Part shown: in pieces, positions 23,419 to 31,795 of the stretch
Layout of the letters: the number at the start of each line of letters is the position of its first letter
Position numbering within the stretch: position 1 is the stretch's first letter
Source of the DNA: Candidatus Avidesulfovibrio excrementigallinarum
GTDB taxonomy: Bacteria; Desulfobacterota; Desulfovibrionia; Desulfovibrionales; Desulfovibrionaceae
Direction: 5' to 3'
Assembly (NCBI GenBank): GCA_018715085.1
Contig: DVMI01000152.1
Location: 1-33,025 of the forward strand
Length of the DNA: 33,025 nt
Position numbers and translations under genes: made by a program
The notes under the pieces: generated by a model
Told to the model about the DNA's origin: nothing
Seen by the model: the letters and a program-made list of their open reading frames with translations, nothing else
The model's database searches: none

Positions 23419-24467
23419 TGGGGAGCTCCTTCGGAAGGGGGAAGCGCGGCGCCAAGGTGCGCCGTCATGAATCGGATTGTATGTTCGGACAGTTGCCGCT
23501 GAGCTTCTTCCTGGTCGGCTTCAGGAAGGGGGGTGCACATGTCGGGGATCAGGGCTGCCAGCTCTGGCGTGCACGGCGACATGAGCGAGGCGTTGTCGGT
23601 ATGCTGAAGAATGACGTAGTCGGGGACCTGGGGCAGGGCTTTGAAAATGGCGTCGGCGTGGTGGGGGGCGCGGTTGATCCGATCGAGATCGGCGCGCAGC
23701 AGCAGAATGGGGGTGCGCACGTCTTGCAGGCTGCCGGGGGTGAACAGCATGCCGTATGCCGGGGCTACGACGGCAGCCGCGCCGATGCGGGGATCGTACC
23801 AGCTTTCGTCGCGGGCGATGGCTTTGGCCATGGCGTCCATGCGTGGCGCTGCCCAGGCGGAGCAATAGACGTCGCGCGGGCCTGCCCGGAAGCAGTAGTG
23901 TTCCCAGCCGGCGTTGTCGAGGCGTCCCCCGGCAAGCAGAAGGGCTGCGGCGCCGCCTGGTCCGATGCCGATGACGCCGATGCGGTCAAAATCAATGATA
24001 TCGGCAAACGGAGCTGTTTGGGCCAGGATGTCCGGCAGTGCGCGCAGTTCCCTGACTCTGTCGCGCAGTTGCGGCAAGGAAAAGGGATTGGCAATGAGGT
24101 TCATGTTGTCCATGCGGTGGGTGGGCGCGGCAACAACAAAGCCTGCGCGGGCAAGTTCTCCGGCCAGCAGGTGGAGTGAAAAGCGGGAACCGCCGCTATC
24201 GTGGGAGAGCAGGATCAGCGGGTAGCGTCCGGGTACGGGCGTGGCCCTTCTGGCAGCCCGGAATTCCCAGTCGCCATAACGCAGCGTGCGCGGAGCGCGC
24301 CGCGCGGGATACCACACGGCCGTATCCATGCGGAGGTTCTGTTCCGGTTCCCACAGTCCAAGGGTTTGGAATCCCGGCGTATAGGTTTCTTCTGCCGCGG
24401 CCTGCACAGGCAGCAGCAGCGTTGCAGCCACAAGCAGGGCCGCGAGCAGCTTGCCGAGGACGTTCAT
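23415..24467 (-). CDS. Exported alpha/beta-hydrolase-like protein, catalytic residues lost
   Basis: A 350-residue protein with an N-terminal Sec signal (hydrophobic residues 5-22, likely cleavage after AQA/AAA near 25). The fold resembles predicted dienelactone-hydrolase relatives (COG4188 type): [20 protein letters not shown] (82-95), [15 protein letters not shown], and the nucleophile elbow region [20 protein letters not shown]. There the expected G-H-S-x-G-G reads G-I-G-P-G-G, so the serine position is Gly169. The usual histidine segment (GHFxFLxPC) reads DNASLMSPC, with Asn292 in place of His. It is therefore probably not a serine hydrolase. The start overlaps the YcaO stop (ATGA), and its own stop overlaps the sirtuin start (ATGA). 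I chose this start over longer in-frame ones because of the coupling and the signal peptide. Confidence 0.85.
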   Translation of the reverse strand: MNVLGKLLAALLVAATLLLPVQAAAEETYTPGFQTLGLWEPEQNLRMDTAVWYPARRAPRTLRYGDWEFRAARRATPVPGRYPLILLSHDSGGSRFSLHLLAGELARAGFVVAAPTHRMDNMNLIANPFSLPQLRDRVRELRALPDILAQTAPFADIIDFDRIGVIGIGPGGAAALLLAGGRLDNAGWEHYCFRAGPRDVYCSAWAAPRMDAMAKAIARDESWYDPRIGAAAVVAPAYGMLFTPGSLQDVRTPILLLRADLDRINRAPHHADAIFKALPQVPDYVILQHTDNASLMSPCTPELAALIPDMCTPLPEADQEEAQRQLSEHTIRFMTAHLGAALPPSEGAPQ

Positions 24468-26161
24468 GCGCAGGCCTCCGGGAACAGGTGGCGTCTGACA
24501 AGGCGGGAAGGCGGCACGCTCCAGGGATCGGGGTCTGCCGACAGCGACAGGCCGGGCACGATGGCCCGTACCACGGGGAACAAAAGGTCGGCCCGCGTCA
24601 GATCGGCATAGACGGGCGTATAGCCGTGCGCGGTGAGGAGCTGTTCGAGCAGGGCAAGATCGCCCTGTGCAGAGCCTGTGCCGTAGTCCGGCAGATCGTC
24701 CCAGTCGCGCGCGGGCGTTTTTGCCGGGGCCGGGGCGCTGGCTGGGCTTTCGGGGAAGGGCCAGGGCGTTTCGGTCAGCGCGGAGAGGACAGCCCTCCGG
24801 GCCGAAAGCGAGGCGGCCGTGGCGCGGACAACTGCGCCGTCCTGCGCGACCACAAAGCATTCGTAGCAGGGAATGCCGAACGGGGTGCGCAGCTCGCGGA
24901 ACTGTACGGCAATGCCGCGGTCCTTGTAGGCCTGCAGGAGTGTGTTCAGGTGCGGATCGCGCGTGGTCAGCACAAAGACGCTGCCGGGGGCCCAGGGGGT
25001 TGTTGCTTCGGCGTCGCGCTCCAGCACTTCGAGCAGGGCGGCAAGCCTGGCCTCGGCCTGGGTGTTGCCCGTGGCCAGGCCGGTGGACACAGGCGGCAGC
25101 AGCAGGGAAGTTTCGTCAAGATTGCAGAACAACGTCACCGCCTGGAGGGGGACAAGCAGGCTGTGGCCGTGGCAGGTGGCTGCCTCCATCCAGTGCAGAG
25201 GGGTATCGGCATAGGGCAGGCCCACGGGAAGGGTGTTCGGGTCAAGGGCGGGCCGCCCCTGGGCGCACAGTTCGCTGTAGCGGGCCTTGAGCAGCGTGGC
25301 GGGGTGCAGTCTGTCAAGAAGGGTCATGTCCCGGACGCTCACATAGGCCGAAATCCGTTCAACCATCTCCATGGCGCAGGAAACGCGCGCGTCAGCCAGC
25401 GAGAGGCCGCGGCCCCAGGAGACGCTTTCGCCCTCAAGCGAAAAGCGGACGCTGCCGTTGCTGGCGTCAAGCTGCAGCGGCCATCGGCGCAACAGGGCTA
25501 TGGGCGACAGCGAGGACAGATGGCGCAGTTCGGGCCCGGCAATGAAATCGGCGTCCATGAGCCGTTCCAGAGCCAGGGCCGCCGTTTCGGTGGCAGACCG
25601 CCGCGGTTCGGCCGGCGGCGCGGCAAAGCCTGACCGCAGGCCGGCCAGCGCGGGGCCTGTTGTTTCCGGCAGGGCCGCGGCGTCACGCAGGGCCTGGGGC
25701 ACAGGATGCCTGCGAATATCGGGCAGTGGGCGGTGTTCGAGGATGTTGGCGGCGTAATGCCGGCTCCAGGCGCGCACGGCCAGGCGATCGGCGCGCAGGC
25801 CCCAGCGCGGCAGGGGCAGGCCGGTCTGCCGGGCCAGTTCCTCCAGGCGCGTCTGAGGAAACGCCGCTTCAAGGTCAGGCGGCATGTCGGGCAGCAGCAG
25901 CGCGGCTTCAGCCGCCAGCGCCGCAAGAACCGGACGCTTTGCCGCAGTTGCGGCAAGGGCCGTGAGTGTGCCGTCGCTGTGGGTGATCTTGCGCAGCAGC
26001 CAGTCGTGCAGAAACTGATCGCCGGGGCAGGCTTCAAACCGGGCCATGGCCGGGCTTGCAGCCAGATCCGGTCCGGCGTCAAGCCCTTCGGGTTCGCAGG
26101 AAAAATAGCCGATGGTCGAGGCGGTGTGATCGAGAACGTAACGATAACGGACAGGCTGCAT
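24464..26161 (-). CDS. YcaO-domain protein
   Basis: ATP-dependent YcaO enzymes activate backbone amides to form azolines or thioamides. E. coli YcaO instead supports ribosomal protein S12 methylthiolation by RimO. This 565-residue protein has an N-terminal region of about 190 residues with no family I recognise, then the YcaO core: GRGLSLADARVSCAMEMVERISAY (first E-x-x-E-R) and the stretch GLATGNTQAEARLAALLEVLERDA (second E-x-x-E-R-D), followed by FRELRTPFGIPCYECFVV and FPVVRAIVPGL. It ends FPEACA without the Pro-rich C-terminus typical of azoline-forming YcaO proteins. ATG 26161 has GGGAG 6 nt upstream. It heads a three-gene operon with overlapping ends and is divergent from the PxxKW gene. 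The substrate is unknown. Confidence 0.88.
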   Translation of the reverse strand: MQPVRYRYVLDHTASTIGYFSCEPEGLDAGPDLAASPAMARFEACPGDQFLHDWLLRKITHSDGTLTALAATAAKRPVLAALAAEAALLLPDMPPDLEAAFPQTRLEELARQTGLPLPRWGLRADRLAVRAWSRHYAANILEHRPLPDIRRHPVPQALRDAAALPETTGPALAGLRSGFAAPPAEPRRSATETAALALERLMDADFIAGPELRHLSSLSPIALLRRWPLQLDASNGSVRFSLEGESVSWGRGLSLADARVSCAMEMVERISAYVSVRDMTLLDRLHPATLLKARYSELCAQGRPALDPNTLPVGLPYADTPLHWMEAATCHGHSLLVPLQAVTLFCNLDETSLLLPPVSTGLATGNTQAEARLAALLEVLERDAEATTPWAPGSVFVLTTRDPHLNTLLQAYKDRGIAVQFRELRTPFGIPCYECFVVAQDGAVVRATAASLSARRAVLSALTETPWPFPESPASAPAPAKTPARDWDDLPDYGTGSAQGDLALLEQLLTAHGYTPVYADLTRADLLFPVVRAIVPGLSLSADPDPWSVPPSRLVRRHLFPEACA

Positions 26162-26242
26162 GCATGACTCCCACGCGGTTTGATATGTCAGTTTGCCCCG
26201 GCGCGCCGAAAAAGGCAAATAAACCGTGATAACTGAAAAATC

Positions 26243-26270
26243 TTGACACCAAAAAGGATTTGAGTAAAAG
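26243..26270 (+). promoter_or_regulatory. Promoter of the PxxKW gene
   Basis: A perfect -35 TTGACA (26243-26248) is followed by a 16-bp spacer and TAAAAG (26265-26270). The start site would give a leader of about 60 nt. This is one of the best-looking promoters in the window and suggests strong expression. Confidence 0.65.
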
Positions 26271-26280
26271 AGATCCTTTT
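26252..26280. promoter_or_regulatory. Inverted repeat straddling the -10 box
   Basis: AAAAGGAT (26252-26259) and ATCCTTTT (26273-26280) form a perfect 8-bp inverted repeat separated by 13 nt that includes the -10 hexamer. A dimeric regulator bound here would block the promoter, and it lies between this gene and the divergent YcaO operon. Confidence 0.45.
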
Positions 26281-26339
26281 GAAACGCTATGGCTTTTTAT
26301 ATAGAAACAAGCGTGTCCCCACGCAGGAGGTTTTGAGGC

Positions 26340-26612
26340 ATGAGTGAAGTGAAAGAACTGGTCGGTGCCGTGAAGAAAGAAAACGGCGTGGAACTCAACG
26401 GTTTTCTGCTGAGCCCCGTTGTGGAACAGTGCAGCGGCTGCGACCGCGTGCGCAGCTTTGAAGACGCGCAGTATTGCAGCTCTTACCCCGATCCCGCCCG
26501 CAAGTGGGCCGGTGGCCGCTGCAACTTCGCAACCCACGCCAAGGCAGAAGCCGTCAAGGCTGCCAAGGTCAACCCGTTGAAGGCGTCCAAGCGCGCCGCC
26601 AAAGGTCACTAG
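26340..26612 (+). CDS. PxxKW family cysteine-rich protein
   Basis: A 90-residue soluble protein with four cysteines (Cys31, Cys34, Cys46, Cys61) and the signature PARKW (52-56) in YPDPARKWAGGRCNFATH. The arrangement CSGC...C...C suggests a zinc or iron-sulfur site. The C-terminal 25 residues are basic and Ala/Lys-rich (KAEAVKAAKVNPLKASKRAAK). An ideal AGGAGG lies 9 nt before ATG, and a strong promoter and a terminator make it a well-expressed single-gene unit. I know the family only as an uncharacterised group of deltaproteobacterial small proteins; the function is unknown. Confidence 0.88.
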   Translation: MSEVKELVGAVKKENGVELNGFLLSPVVEQCSGCDRVRSFEDAQYCSSYPDPARKWAGGRCNFATHAKAEAVKAAKVNPLKASKRAAKGH

Positions 26613-27497
26613 TCTGGGCTGGGCGCGGGGGCAACGTCCCTTGCGCACAGAGTCCGTTTGCCGGTGCAACGCCTGTTGTGCCCTGCGCAAAAAGAAAAGC
26701 CCGTGTCGCATTCGCCGCGGGCTCTTCGTGTTTTTGGCAACCTGTAGCGGTACGATGGCGTCCCTGACGGGCAAATCCCCTGTGGCAGCGCCTGTGCCGG
26801 CGCGGACTGTGACCGGCCTGGAAAGATTCCGGGCGTTGCGGTGCCGGGCGGTGGAGGCCGGAGCGCGCGGCGCGCCGGAAAGCGCGTTTTGCAGATCCGG
26901 GCTGCACGCCTGTTGCGTCACAGAAAGCGCTGGCTGAGCCGCGGCGTGTCACGCCGCACGTTGGAGTGCCGTCTTGTTGCGGCCGGCGTCGCCTGCGCTG
27001 CCGCAAAGACGCCCGACACGCCGGGGCGGTTGCGCACAGGCGCATGTTGTTCAGCGCCCTGCCGGAAGGCCGCGGAGCGCTCCGGCGGCAGGAAGGTGCC
27101 GTTTGGGGCCGGGGCAGCCTTTGGGCATGCGGCCTGCGGGGCTGTCCACACAGCGCATGCGGTTCAAAGCGTTGCGAGCAGGTTGTGGAGAGACCGGCGC
27201 AGAGCGTGCGTTGCGCTCCCGGCTGCAATGGAGATACCGGACGTGACGCCGGCGCAAGTTCCTGATAGATTCGTTTTGGGCTGCGGCAAATGCCGCGGGG
27301 ATGGCCCGGGCCGCGGCTTCTGCCTGGCGCGAAGACCGCGGCAGGCGCGCCGTGACCGGACCGGGAGGCGTCAGAGCCTTGTATGGCGGTCCGCCACCGG
27401 CAGATCCTGGGCGGAGGCGCAACGCCGGTAAACCGGATGGACGCGCCGTCATGGATGGCGCCAATCAATGGTGAAGAGTTTGCATAAGGAGGAAGGC
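26613..27497. other. Long GC-rich spacer before the M20 hydrolase gene
   Basis: This is the longest gene-free interval apart from the left edge (885 nt). It starts with the PxxKW terminator and includes a perfect short hairpin (GCGGCGT at 26941-26947 with ACGCCGC at 26951-26957). Open frames exist on both strands across all of it, including a 396-codon minus-strand one, but they are Arg/Ala/Pro-rich, overlap one another and have no recognisable domain. Confidence 0.55.
26698..26735 (+). terminator. Terminator of the PxxKW gene
   Basis: AGCCCGTG (26698-26705) pairs with CGCGGGCT (26716-26723) with one G-T wobble, followed by CTTCGTGTTTTT. It lies about 85 nt after the stop codon. Confidence 0.7.
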
Positions 27498-28733
27498 ATG
27501 TCTTGTTCTGCAAAAAGCCAGACGCTGCAATCCTGGATTGCGGCCCAGCAGGCCAGCGTGATCGACTGGCAGCGTCATCTGACCGCCATTCCGGCGCTCG
27601 GCCCGGAAAACGGCGGCACCGGCGAGCTGGCCAAAGCCCGCTATCTTGAGGGCGTGCTCGAGAGTCTGGGAAGCGTCGACATTGTGCGCGTCGACGCACA
27701 GGATGCGCGCGTGCCTGACGGAATCCGGCCCAACATCGTCGCGCGGATTGAGGGCACAAGCTCTCGCCGTCTCTGGCTGCTGGGACACATGGACGTGGTG
27801 CCTCCGGGCGAGGCGCAGGCCTGGAAAACCGATCCCTGGACGCTTCAGGTGGATGGGGACAGGCTCATTGGCCGCGGCGTGGAGGACAACCAGCAGGCTA
27901 TTGTATCCATGCTGCTTGTGGCAAAGGCCCTGCGCGCCACCGGCGTGACGCCGGATCTGGGTCTGGGAATGCTCTTTGTGTCTGACGAGGAGTGCGGCAG
28001 CCGGTATGGCATGGAGTACGTCATTCGGGAGCGCCCCGACCTGTTTGGCCCTGACGATTTGATCGTGGTCCCTGACATGGGCGTTGAGGACAGTTCGATC
28101 ATCGAAGTTGCCGAAAAAGGCTCCGTGTGGGTCAAGGTGACCGTAGCCGGCAGGCAGTGCCACGCTTCGACCCCGGAAGAGGGCCGCAACGCGCTCGTGG
28201 CCGCCGCCGACATGATTTTGCATGTCAAGGACGTGCAGGCCCGGTTTGCGGCAACGGATCCGCTGTTTGACTCGCCTTCCACCTTTGTGCCCACACGGCA
28301 CGAGGAAAACGTGCCCAACATCAATACGCTGCCCGGCAAGGACGTCTTTTATGTGGATTGCCGGATTCTGCCCTGCTATACCTGCCAGCAGGTGCTTGAC
28401 GCCTTTGCCGAAGCGTTCGGAGAAATTGCCCGCAGGCACGGCGTGGATGTGACGGTGGAAGCCTACAGGACACAGCCGCCTGCGCCGGTCACGCCGGTCG
28501 ACTCGCCCGTGGTGCGGCGCCTGTCTGCCGCGGTCAGCCGTGTGCTGGGCGTCACGCCGCGGCATCTGGGCATTGGCGGCATGACCGTGGCCGCGGTGTT
28601 CCGCGAGCAGGGGTTCAACGCCGTCGGCTGGGCCACCCTGGGCGGCACCATGCATCAGCCCAACGAAGAGTCGCGCATTTCGCGCGCCATAGGCGACGCC
28701 CGCGTTTTTGCGGAGATGTTGTTTGAAGCATAG
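27498..28733 (+). CDS. M20 family metallohydrolase (DapE/ArgE-like)
   Basis: Probable two-metal amidohydrolase or peptidase of 411 residues. Metal-site segments are all present: LLGHMDVVPPG (His97, Asp99), GRGVEDNQQ (Asp130), SDEECGS (Glu164/Glu165), VPDMG (Asp193) and a C-terminal TMHQPNEES (last metal-binding His). The lid/dimerisation domain includes KGSVWVKVTVAGRQCHASTP. ATG 27498 is chosen because AGGAGG (27487-27492) sits 5 nt upstream. The substrate cannot be decided; it could be a dipeptide, an N-acyl amino acid or a succinyl-diaminopimelate relative. mnmG begins 9 nt after the stop. Confidence 0.9.
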   Translation: MSCSAKSQTLQSWIAAQQASVIDWQRHLTAIPALGPENGGTGELAKARYLEGVLESLGSVDIVRVDAQDARVPDGIRPNIVARIEGTSSRRLWLLGHMDVVPPGEAQAWKTDPWTLQVDGDRLIGRGVEDNQQAIVSMLLVAKALRATGVTPDLGLGMLFVSDEECGSRYGMEYVIRERPDLFGPDDLIVVPDMGVEDSSIIEVAEKGSVWVKVTVAGRQCHASTPEEGRNALVAAADMILHVKDVQARFAATDPLFDSPSTFVPTRHEENVPNINTLPGKDVFYVDCRILPCYTCQQVLDAFAEAFGEIARRHGVDVTVEAYRTQPPAPVTPVDSPVVRRLSAAVSRVLGVTPRHLGIGGMTVAAVFREQGFNAVGWATLGGTMHQPNEESRISRAIGDARVFAEMLFEA

Positions 28734-28742
28734 GATCTGCTC

Positions 28743-30623
28743 ATGAAGAGGGAAGAATGCTGGGACTGCATTGTAGTGGGCGGCGGTCACGCCGGCTGCG
28801 AGGCAGCCATGGCTCTGGCCCGGCTGGGCCACGCCACGCTGCTGGTCACCGGGAACGTGGATCGCATAGGCCACTTGTCCTGCAACCCGGCCATCGGCGG
28901 TCTTGCTAAAGGCCATATGGTGCGCGAGATCGACGCCCTGGGCGGACGTATGGGCGTATGGGCCGACGCGGCGGGCATTCAGTTCCGCACGCTCAACAGC
29001 AGCAAGGGGCCTGCCGTGCGCGCCACCCGTGCGCAGATCGACCGCGAAGCCTATATGGCCGTAGTCAAGGCAGACATCTTCCACACGCCCAACCTCATGG
29101 TCTGGCAGGATTCGGTCGAAGGGCTGCTTGTGGAAGATGGACGCGCGGCAGGCGTGCGCACGCAGCTTGGCAAAACCTTCCGGGGCCGTCATGTGCTTTT
29201 GACGACCGGCACGTTTTTGCGCGGCCTCATTCATGTGGGCCTGACCCATTTTGCAGGGGGACGGCTTGGCGACGCCGCCTGCGCCGGCCTGTCCGGCGAG
29301 CTGCAAAAGCTCGGTATCCGGCTCGGACGCTTAAAGACCGGAACCACGCCGCGGCTGCTGAAATCGTCCATCGATTTTGCCGCCATGGAGGAGCAGCCCG
29401 GCGATACGCCCTTGCCCCGTTTCAGCTTTCACGGGCCTGCGCCCGCGCTGCCCCAGGTCTGCTGCCATATCACCTGGACCAACGAAGCCACCCATGCGGC
29501 CATCCGTGCCGGACTTGACCGATCGCCGCTGTTTACCGGCGTCATCGAAGGCACGGGCGCGCGCTACTGCCCCTCTGTCGAAGACAAGGTCGCCCGTTTC
29601 CCCGACAGGGAGCGTCATCACGTTTTTGTGGAGCCCGAGGGGTTGAACAGCCCCGAGTGCTATGTCAACGGCCTGTCCACCAGTCTGCCCCTGGACGTGC
29701 AGGAGGCCTTTCTTGCCACGGTGCCCGGGCTTGAACACGCCCGCATTGTGCGGCCTGGGTACGCCATCGAATACGATTACGCCGATCCTGTCCAGCTGCG
29801 TCCCACACTGGAAACCCGCGCCGTCCCCGGGCTGTGGTTTGCCGGGCAGATCAACGGGACTTCGGGCTATGAGGAGGCCGCCGCGCAAGGGCTGTGGGCC
29901 GCCCTGAACATTGCCGGGCAGCTCTCCGGACGCGGCGCGTTCCGGCCGGGCCGCAACGAAGCCTATATGGCGGTGCTTGTGGATGATTTGGTCACACGCG
30001 GCACGCAGGAACCTTACCGCATGTTCACTTCTCGCGCAGAGTACCGCCTGCTGCTGCGCGAGGCCAACGCCGACGCCCGCCTGACGCCGCTGGGGCGGGA
30101 GATCGGGCTTGTTTCCGACAGCCAGTGGGCGCTGTTCTGCGACAAGCAGCGCCAGATCGCCGCGCTTATGGAGCGGCTGAACCAGACGCGGATTCATCCC
30201 GACGCCGGAACCCGCGACCGGCTTGCGGCGCTGGGGCAGCCCGAACCTTCCCGCTCGCTGACACTGGCGGAACTGCTGCGCCGGCCGGCCATCGTCCTGC
30301 GCGATCTGACGGTATTTTTGCCCGAGCTTGCCACGCTGCCCGAGCAGGTCGTCCTTGAGGCTGAAACGTCCGTCAAGTACGAAGGCTACCTGGCCCGTCA
30401 GGAAGAGCTGGTGCGCCAGGCCTCCCGGCTGGAGCAGACCCGTTTGCCCGAGGACCTGGACTATGCCGCCGTGGCCGGACTTACGCTGGAAGTGGTAGAA
30501 AAATTACAGAAGGTACGGCCCGAAACGCTCGGTCAGGCCGGCCGCATTTCCGGCGTGACGCCGGCGGCGATCAACTGCCTGGAAATCCATCTTAAGAAAC
30601 TGGAACGACAGAGCTCTTCATGA
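28743..30623 (+). CDS. mnmG: tRNA uridine-34 carboxymethylaminomethyl modification enzyme MnmG
   Basis: FAD-dependent enzyme that with MnmE installs carboxymethylaminomethyl (or aminomethyl) groups on U34 of certain tRNAs. The 626-residue product begins with the FAD motif [12 protein letters not shown] and [15 protein letters not shown]. Conserved parts follow: [55 protein letters not shown] and [18 protein letters not shown]. The C-terminal helical domain ends [17 protein letters not shown]. Its stop overlaps the next start (ATGA), so it is coupled to the NlpC/P60 gene. The glycine cleavage locus nearby could supply one-carbon units for MnmEG, but they are not in one operon. Confidence 0.98.
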   Translation: MKREECWDCIVVGGGHAGCEAAMALARLGHATLLVTGNVDRIGHLSCNPAIGGLAKGHMVREIDALGGRMGVWADAAGIQFRTLNSSKGPAVRATRAQIDREAYMAVVKADIFHTPNLMVWQDSVEGLLVEDGRAAGVRTQLGKTFRGRHVLLTTGTFLRGLIHVGLTHFAGGRLGDAACAGLSGELQKLGIRLGRLKTGTTPRLLKSSIDFAAMEEQPGDTPLPRFSFHGPAPALPQVCCHITWTNEATHAAIRAGLDRSPLFTGVIEGTGARYCPSVEDKVARFPDRERHHVFVEPEGLNSPECYVNGLSTSLPLDVQEAFLATVPGLEHARIVRPGYAIEYDYADPVQLRPTLETRAVPGLWFAGQINGTSGYEEAAAQGLWAALNIAGQLSGRGAFRPGRNEAYMAVLVDDLVTRGTQEPYRMFTSRAEYRLLLREANADARLTPLGREIGLVSDSQWALFCDKQRQIAALMERLNQTRIHPDAGTRDRLAALGQPEPSRSLTLAELLRRPAIVLRDLTVFLPELATLPEQVVLEAETSVKYEGYLARQEELVRQASRLEQTRLPEDLDYAAVAGLTLEVVEKLQKVRPETLGQAGRISGVTPAAINCLEIHLKKLERQSSS

Positions 30624-31117
30624 ACGGGATGTTCCGCGTATTGCTCCTCTGCCTGTGCATGGCGTGTCTGCTGGGGGTGTCGGCATGCTCCTCCAAGCGG
30701 ATTTCTGCCTACGGTCCTTCTCCGGCGGTGCGCCAGTATACGCTGGGGCAGAGGGTGGTGCTGGCCGCCCAGCAGCAGATTGGGCGCAAGTACCGGTACG
30801 GGGGCGAATCGCCCGCAGGAGGGTTTGACTGCTCCGGACTGATCTGGTGGGCTTACCGGGTCAACGGCATCAGAGTCCCCCGGGTTACCGGCGACCAGGC
30901 CGGGGCCGGCGTGCGGGTGTCCCCCCGGCGTGCCCAGCCCGGCGACATTCTTGTATTCAAGACCGGGCGGTTCTGGGGCGGGCTGCACACAGGCCTCTAT
31001 GTCGGCAACGGGCGGTTCATTCACAGCCCGAGCAGCGGCAAGCGCGTTCGTATTGACAGCCTGGCTAACGAATACTGGGGCCCCCGCCTGCGGGACGTGC
31101 GGCGCGTTGTGCGCTGA
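30620..31117 (+). CDS. NlpC/P60 family lipoprotein (cell-wall peptidase)
   Basis: A 165-residue predicted murein endopeptidase. The signal peptide ends in the lipobox V-S-A-Cys23, so it is probably membrane-anchored, facing the periplasm. The NlpC/P60 domain fills the rest: catalytic Cys71 in [13 protein letters not shown], His123 in [10 protein letters not shown] and the third polar residue His135 in [18 protein letters not shown] is also conserved. Enzymes of this type cut peptide cross-bridges in peptidoglycan (Spr/MepS-like). The start overlaps the mnmG stop (ATGA). Confidence 0.94.
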   Translation: MNGMFRVLLLCLCMACLLGVSACSSKRISAYGPSPAVRQYTLGQRVVLAAQQQIGRKYRYGGESPAGGFDCSGLIWWAYRVNGIRVPRVTGDQAGAGVRVSPRRAQPGDILVFKTGRFWGGLHTGLYVGNGRFIHSPSSGKRVRIDSLANEYWGPRLRDVRRVVR

Positions 31118-31519
31118 AGCGCCGGCAGCCAGGTGCCGTCCGGAGAACGGATAGTTCCGCAGACCCTGTTGCGCCGGGGCAGGCTGTGACAGGTCGCTGC
31201 AAAAGCGCGTGGAAAGCGCGGCCCAAAGGCCTCCCGCTCTGGCGCGGCCGCATGCCTCCGCTGGGGCAGAGCGCAGGAAGGCGGCAGGGCGTTTTTATGG
31301 CGTCACAAACGGCCGGACGCGCGGCGGCCGGGATATCCGGCGGGTTGAAGTTTGCGGTGTGTGGTGCCGCAGTTTGCGCCGCTGGCACAAGAACGGCGCC
31401 GCCGGAGCCCGGAAGCGGGCATGGCGGCTGCCGCCGGATGCGGGTGCGCGTCCCGCACCTTGGGGTGCTGCCAGGGACGCGCCATTGTTAACGATCCAGC
31501 ACATACCGGGAAATGCGAC
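31118..31519. other. Spacer before the DUF4911-like gene
   Basis: No gene is supportable in this 402-nt spacer. It is GC-rich, with overlapping open frames on both strands and a small hairpin near 31440-31460 (GGTGCG/CGCACC). I see no clear promoter or terminator. Confidence 0.5.
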
Positions 31520-31795
31520 ATGCGCAAGCGACGCCCAAGGCCGGCCCTGCCGGCTCCAGACAAGTCCATGTTTCTGCTTGTACGGCTGGCGCCGTCTTCT
31601 GTGGCGCTGTTCCGCTTTTTGCTTGAGGGATACGGCCACCTGGCCCTGTTCACAGTGCTTGACCGGCAGGCGGCGCTGTTGAAGCTCGTGTTTTCCCCGC
31701 ATCAGGAAGGGGCGGTGCGGGAAGCGCTGGCGGCCATTGCCGAAAGCGTCGACATGGCCGTGGAACCGTGGCCCCTGACTGCGAGGCAACCATGA
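31520..31795 (+). CDS. DUF4911-like small protein
   Basis: A 91-residue soluble protein of unknown function, basic at the N-terminus and with a compact alpha/beta core (MFLLVRLAPSSVALFRFLLEGYGHLALFTVLDRQAALLKLVFSPHQEGAVREAL, written here as MFLLVRLAPSSVALF through EGAVREAL). It resembles the small DUF4911 family of Desulfovibrio relatives, by memory. ATG 31520 has a GGGAA about 7 nt upstream; Met17 at 31568 is a less likely start, and the longer frame to 31352 runs through non-coding-looking sequence. Its stop overlaps the gluQ start (ATGA). Confidence 0.7.
   Translation: MRKRRPRPALPAPDKSMFLLVRLAPSSVALFRFLLEGYGHLALFTVLDRQAALLKLVFSPHQEGAVREALAAIAESVDMAVEPWPLTARQP

Noticed and set aside
26569-27759. 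396-codon minus-strand open frame spanning the spacer before the M20 gene
   Set aside because: It starts inside the M20 gene on the opposite strand and ends inside the PxxKW gene, has an Arg/Pro/Ala-rich product and no ribosome site or domain that I can see.
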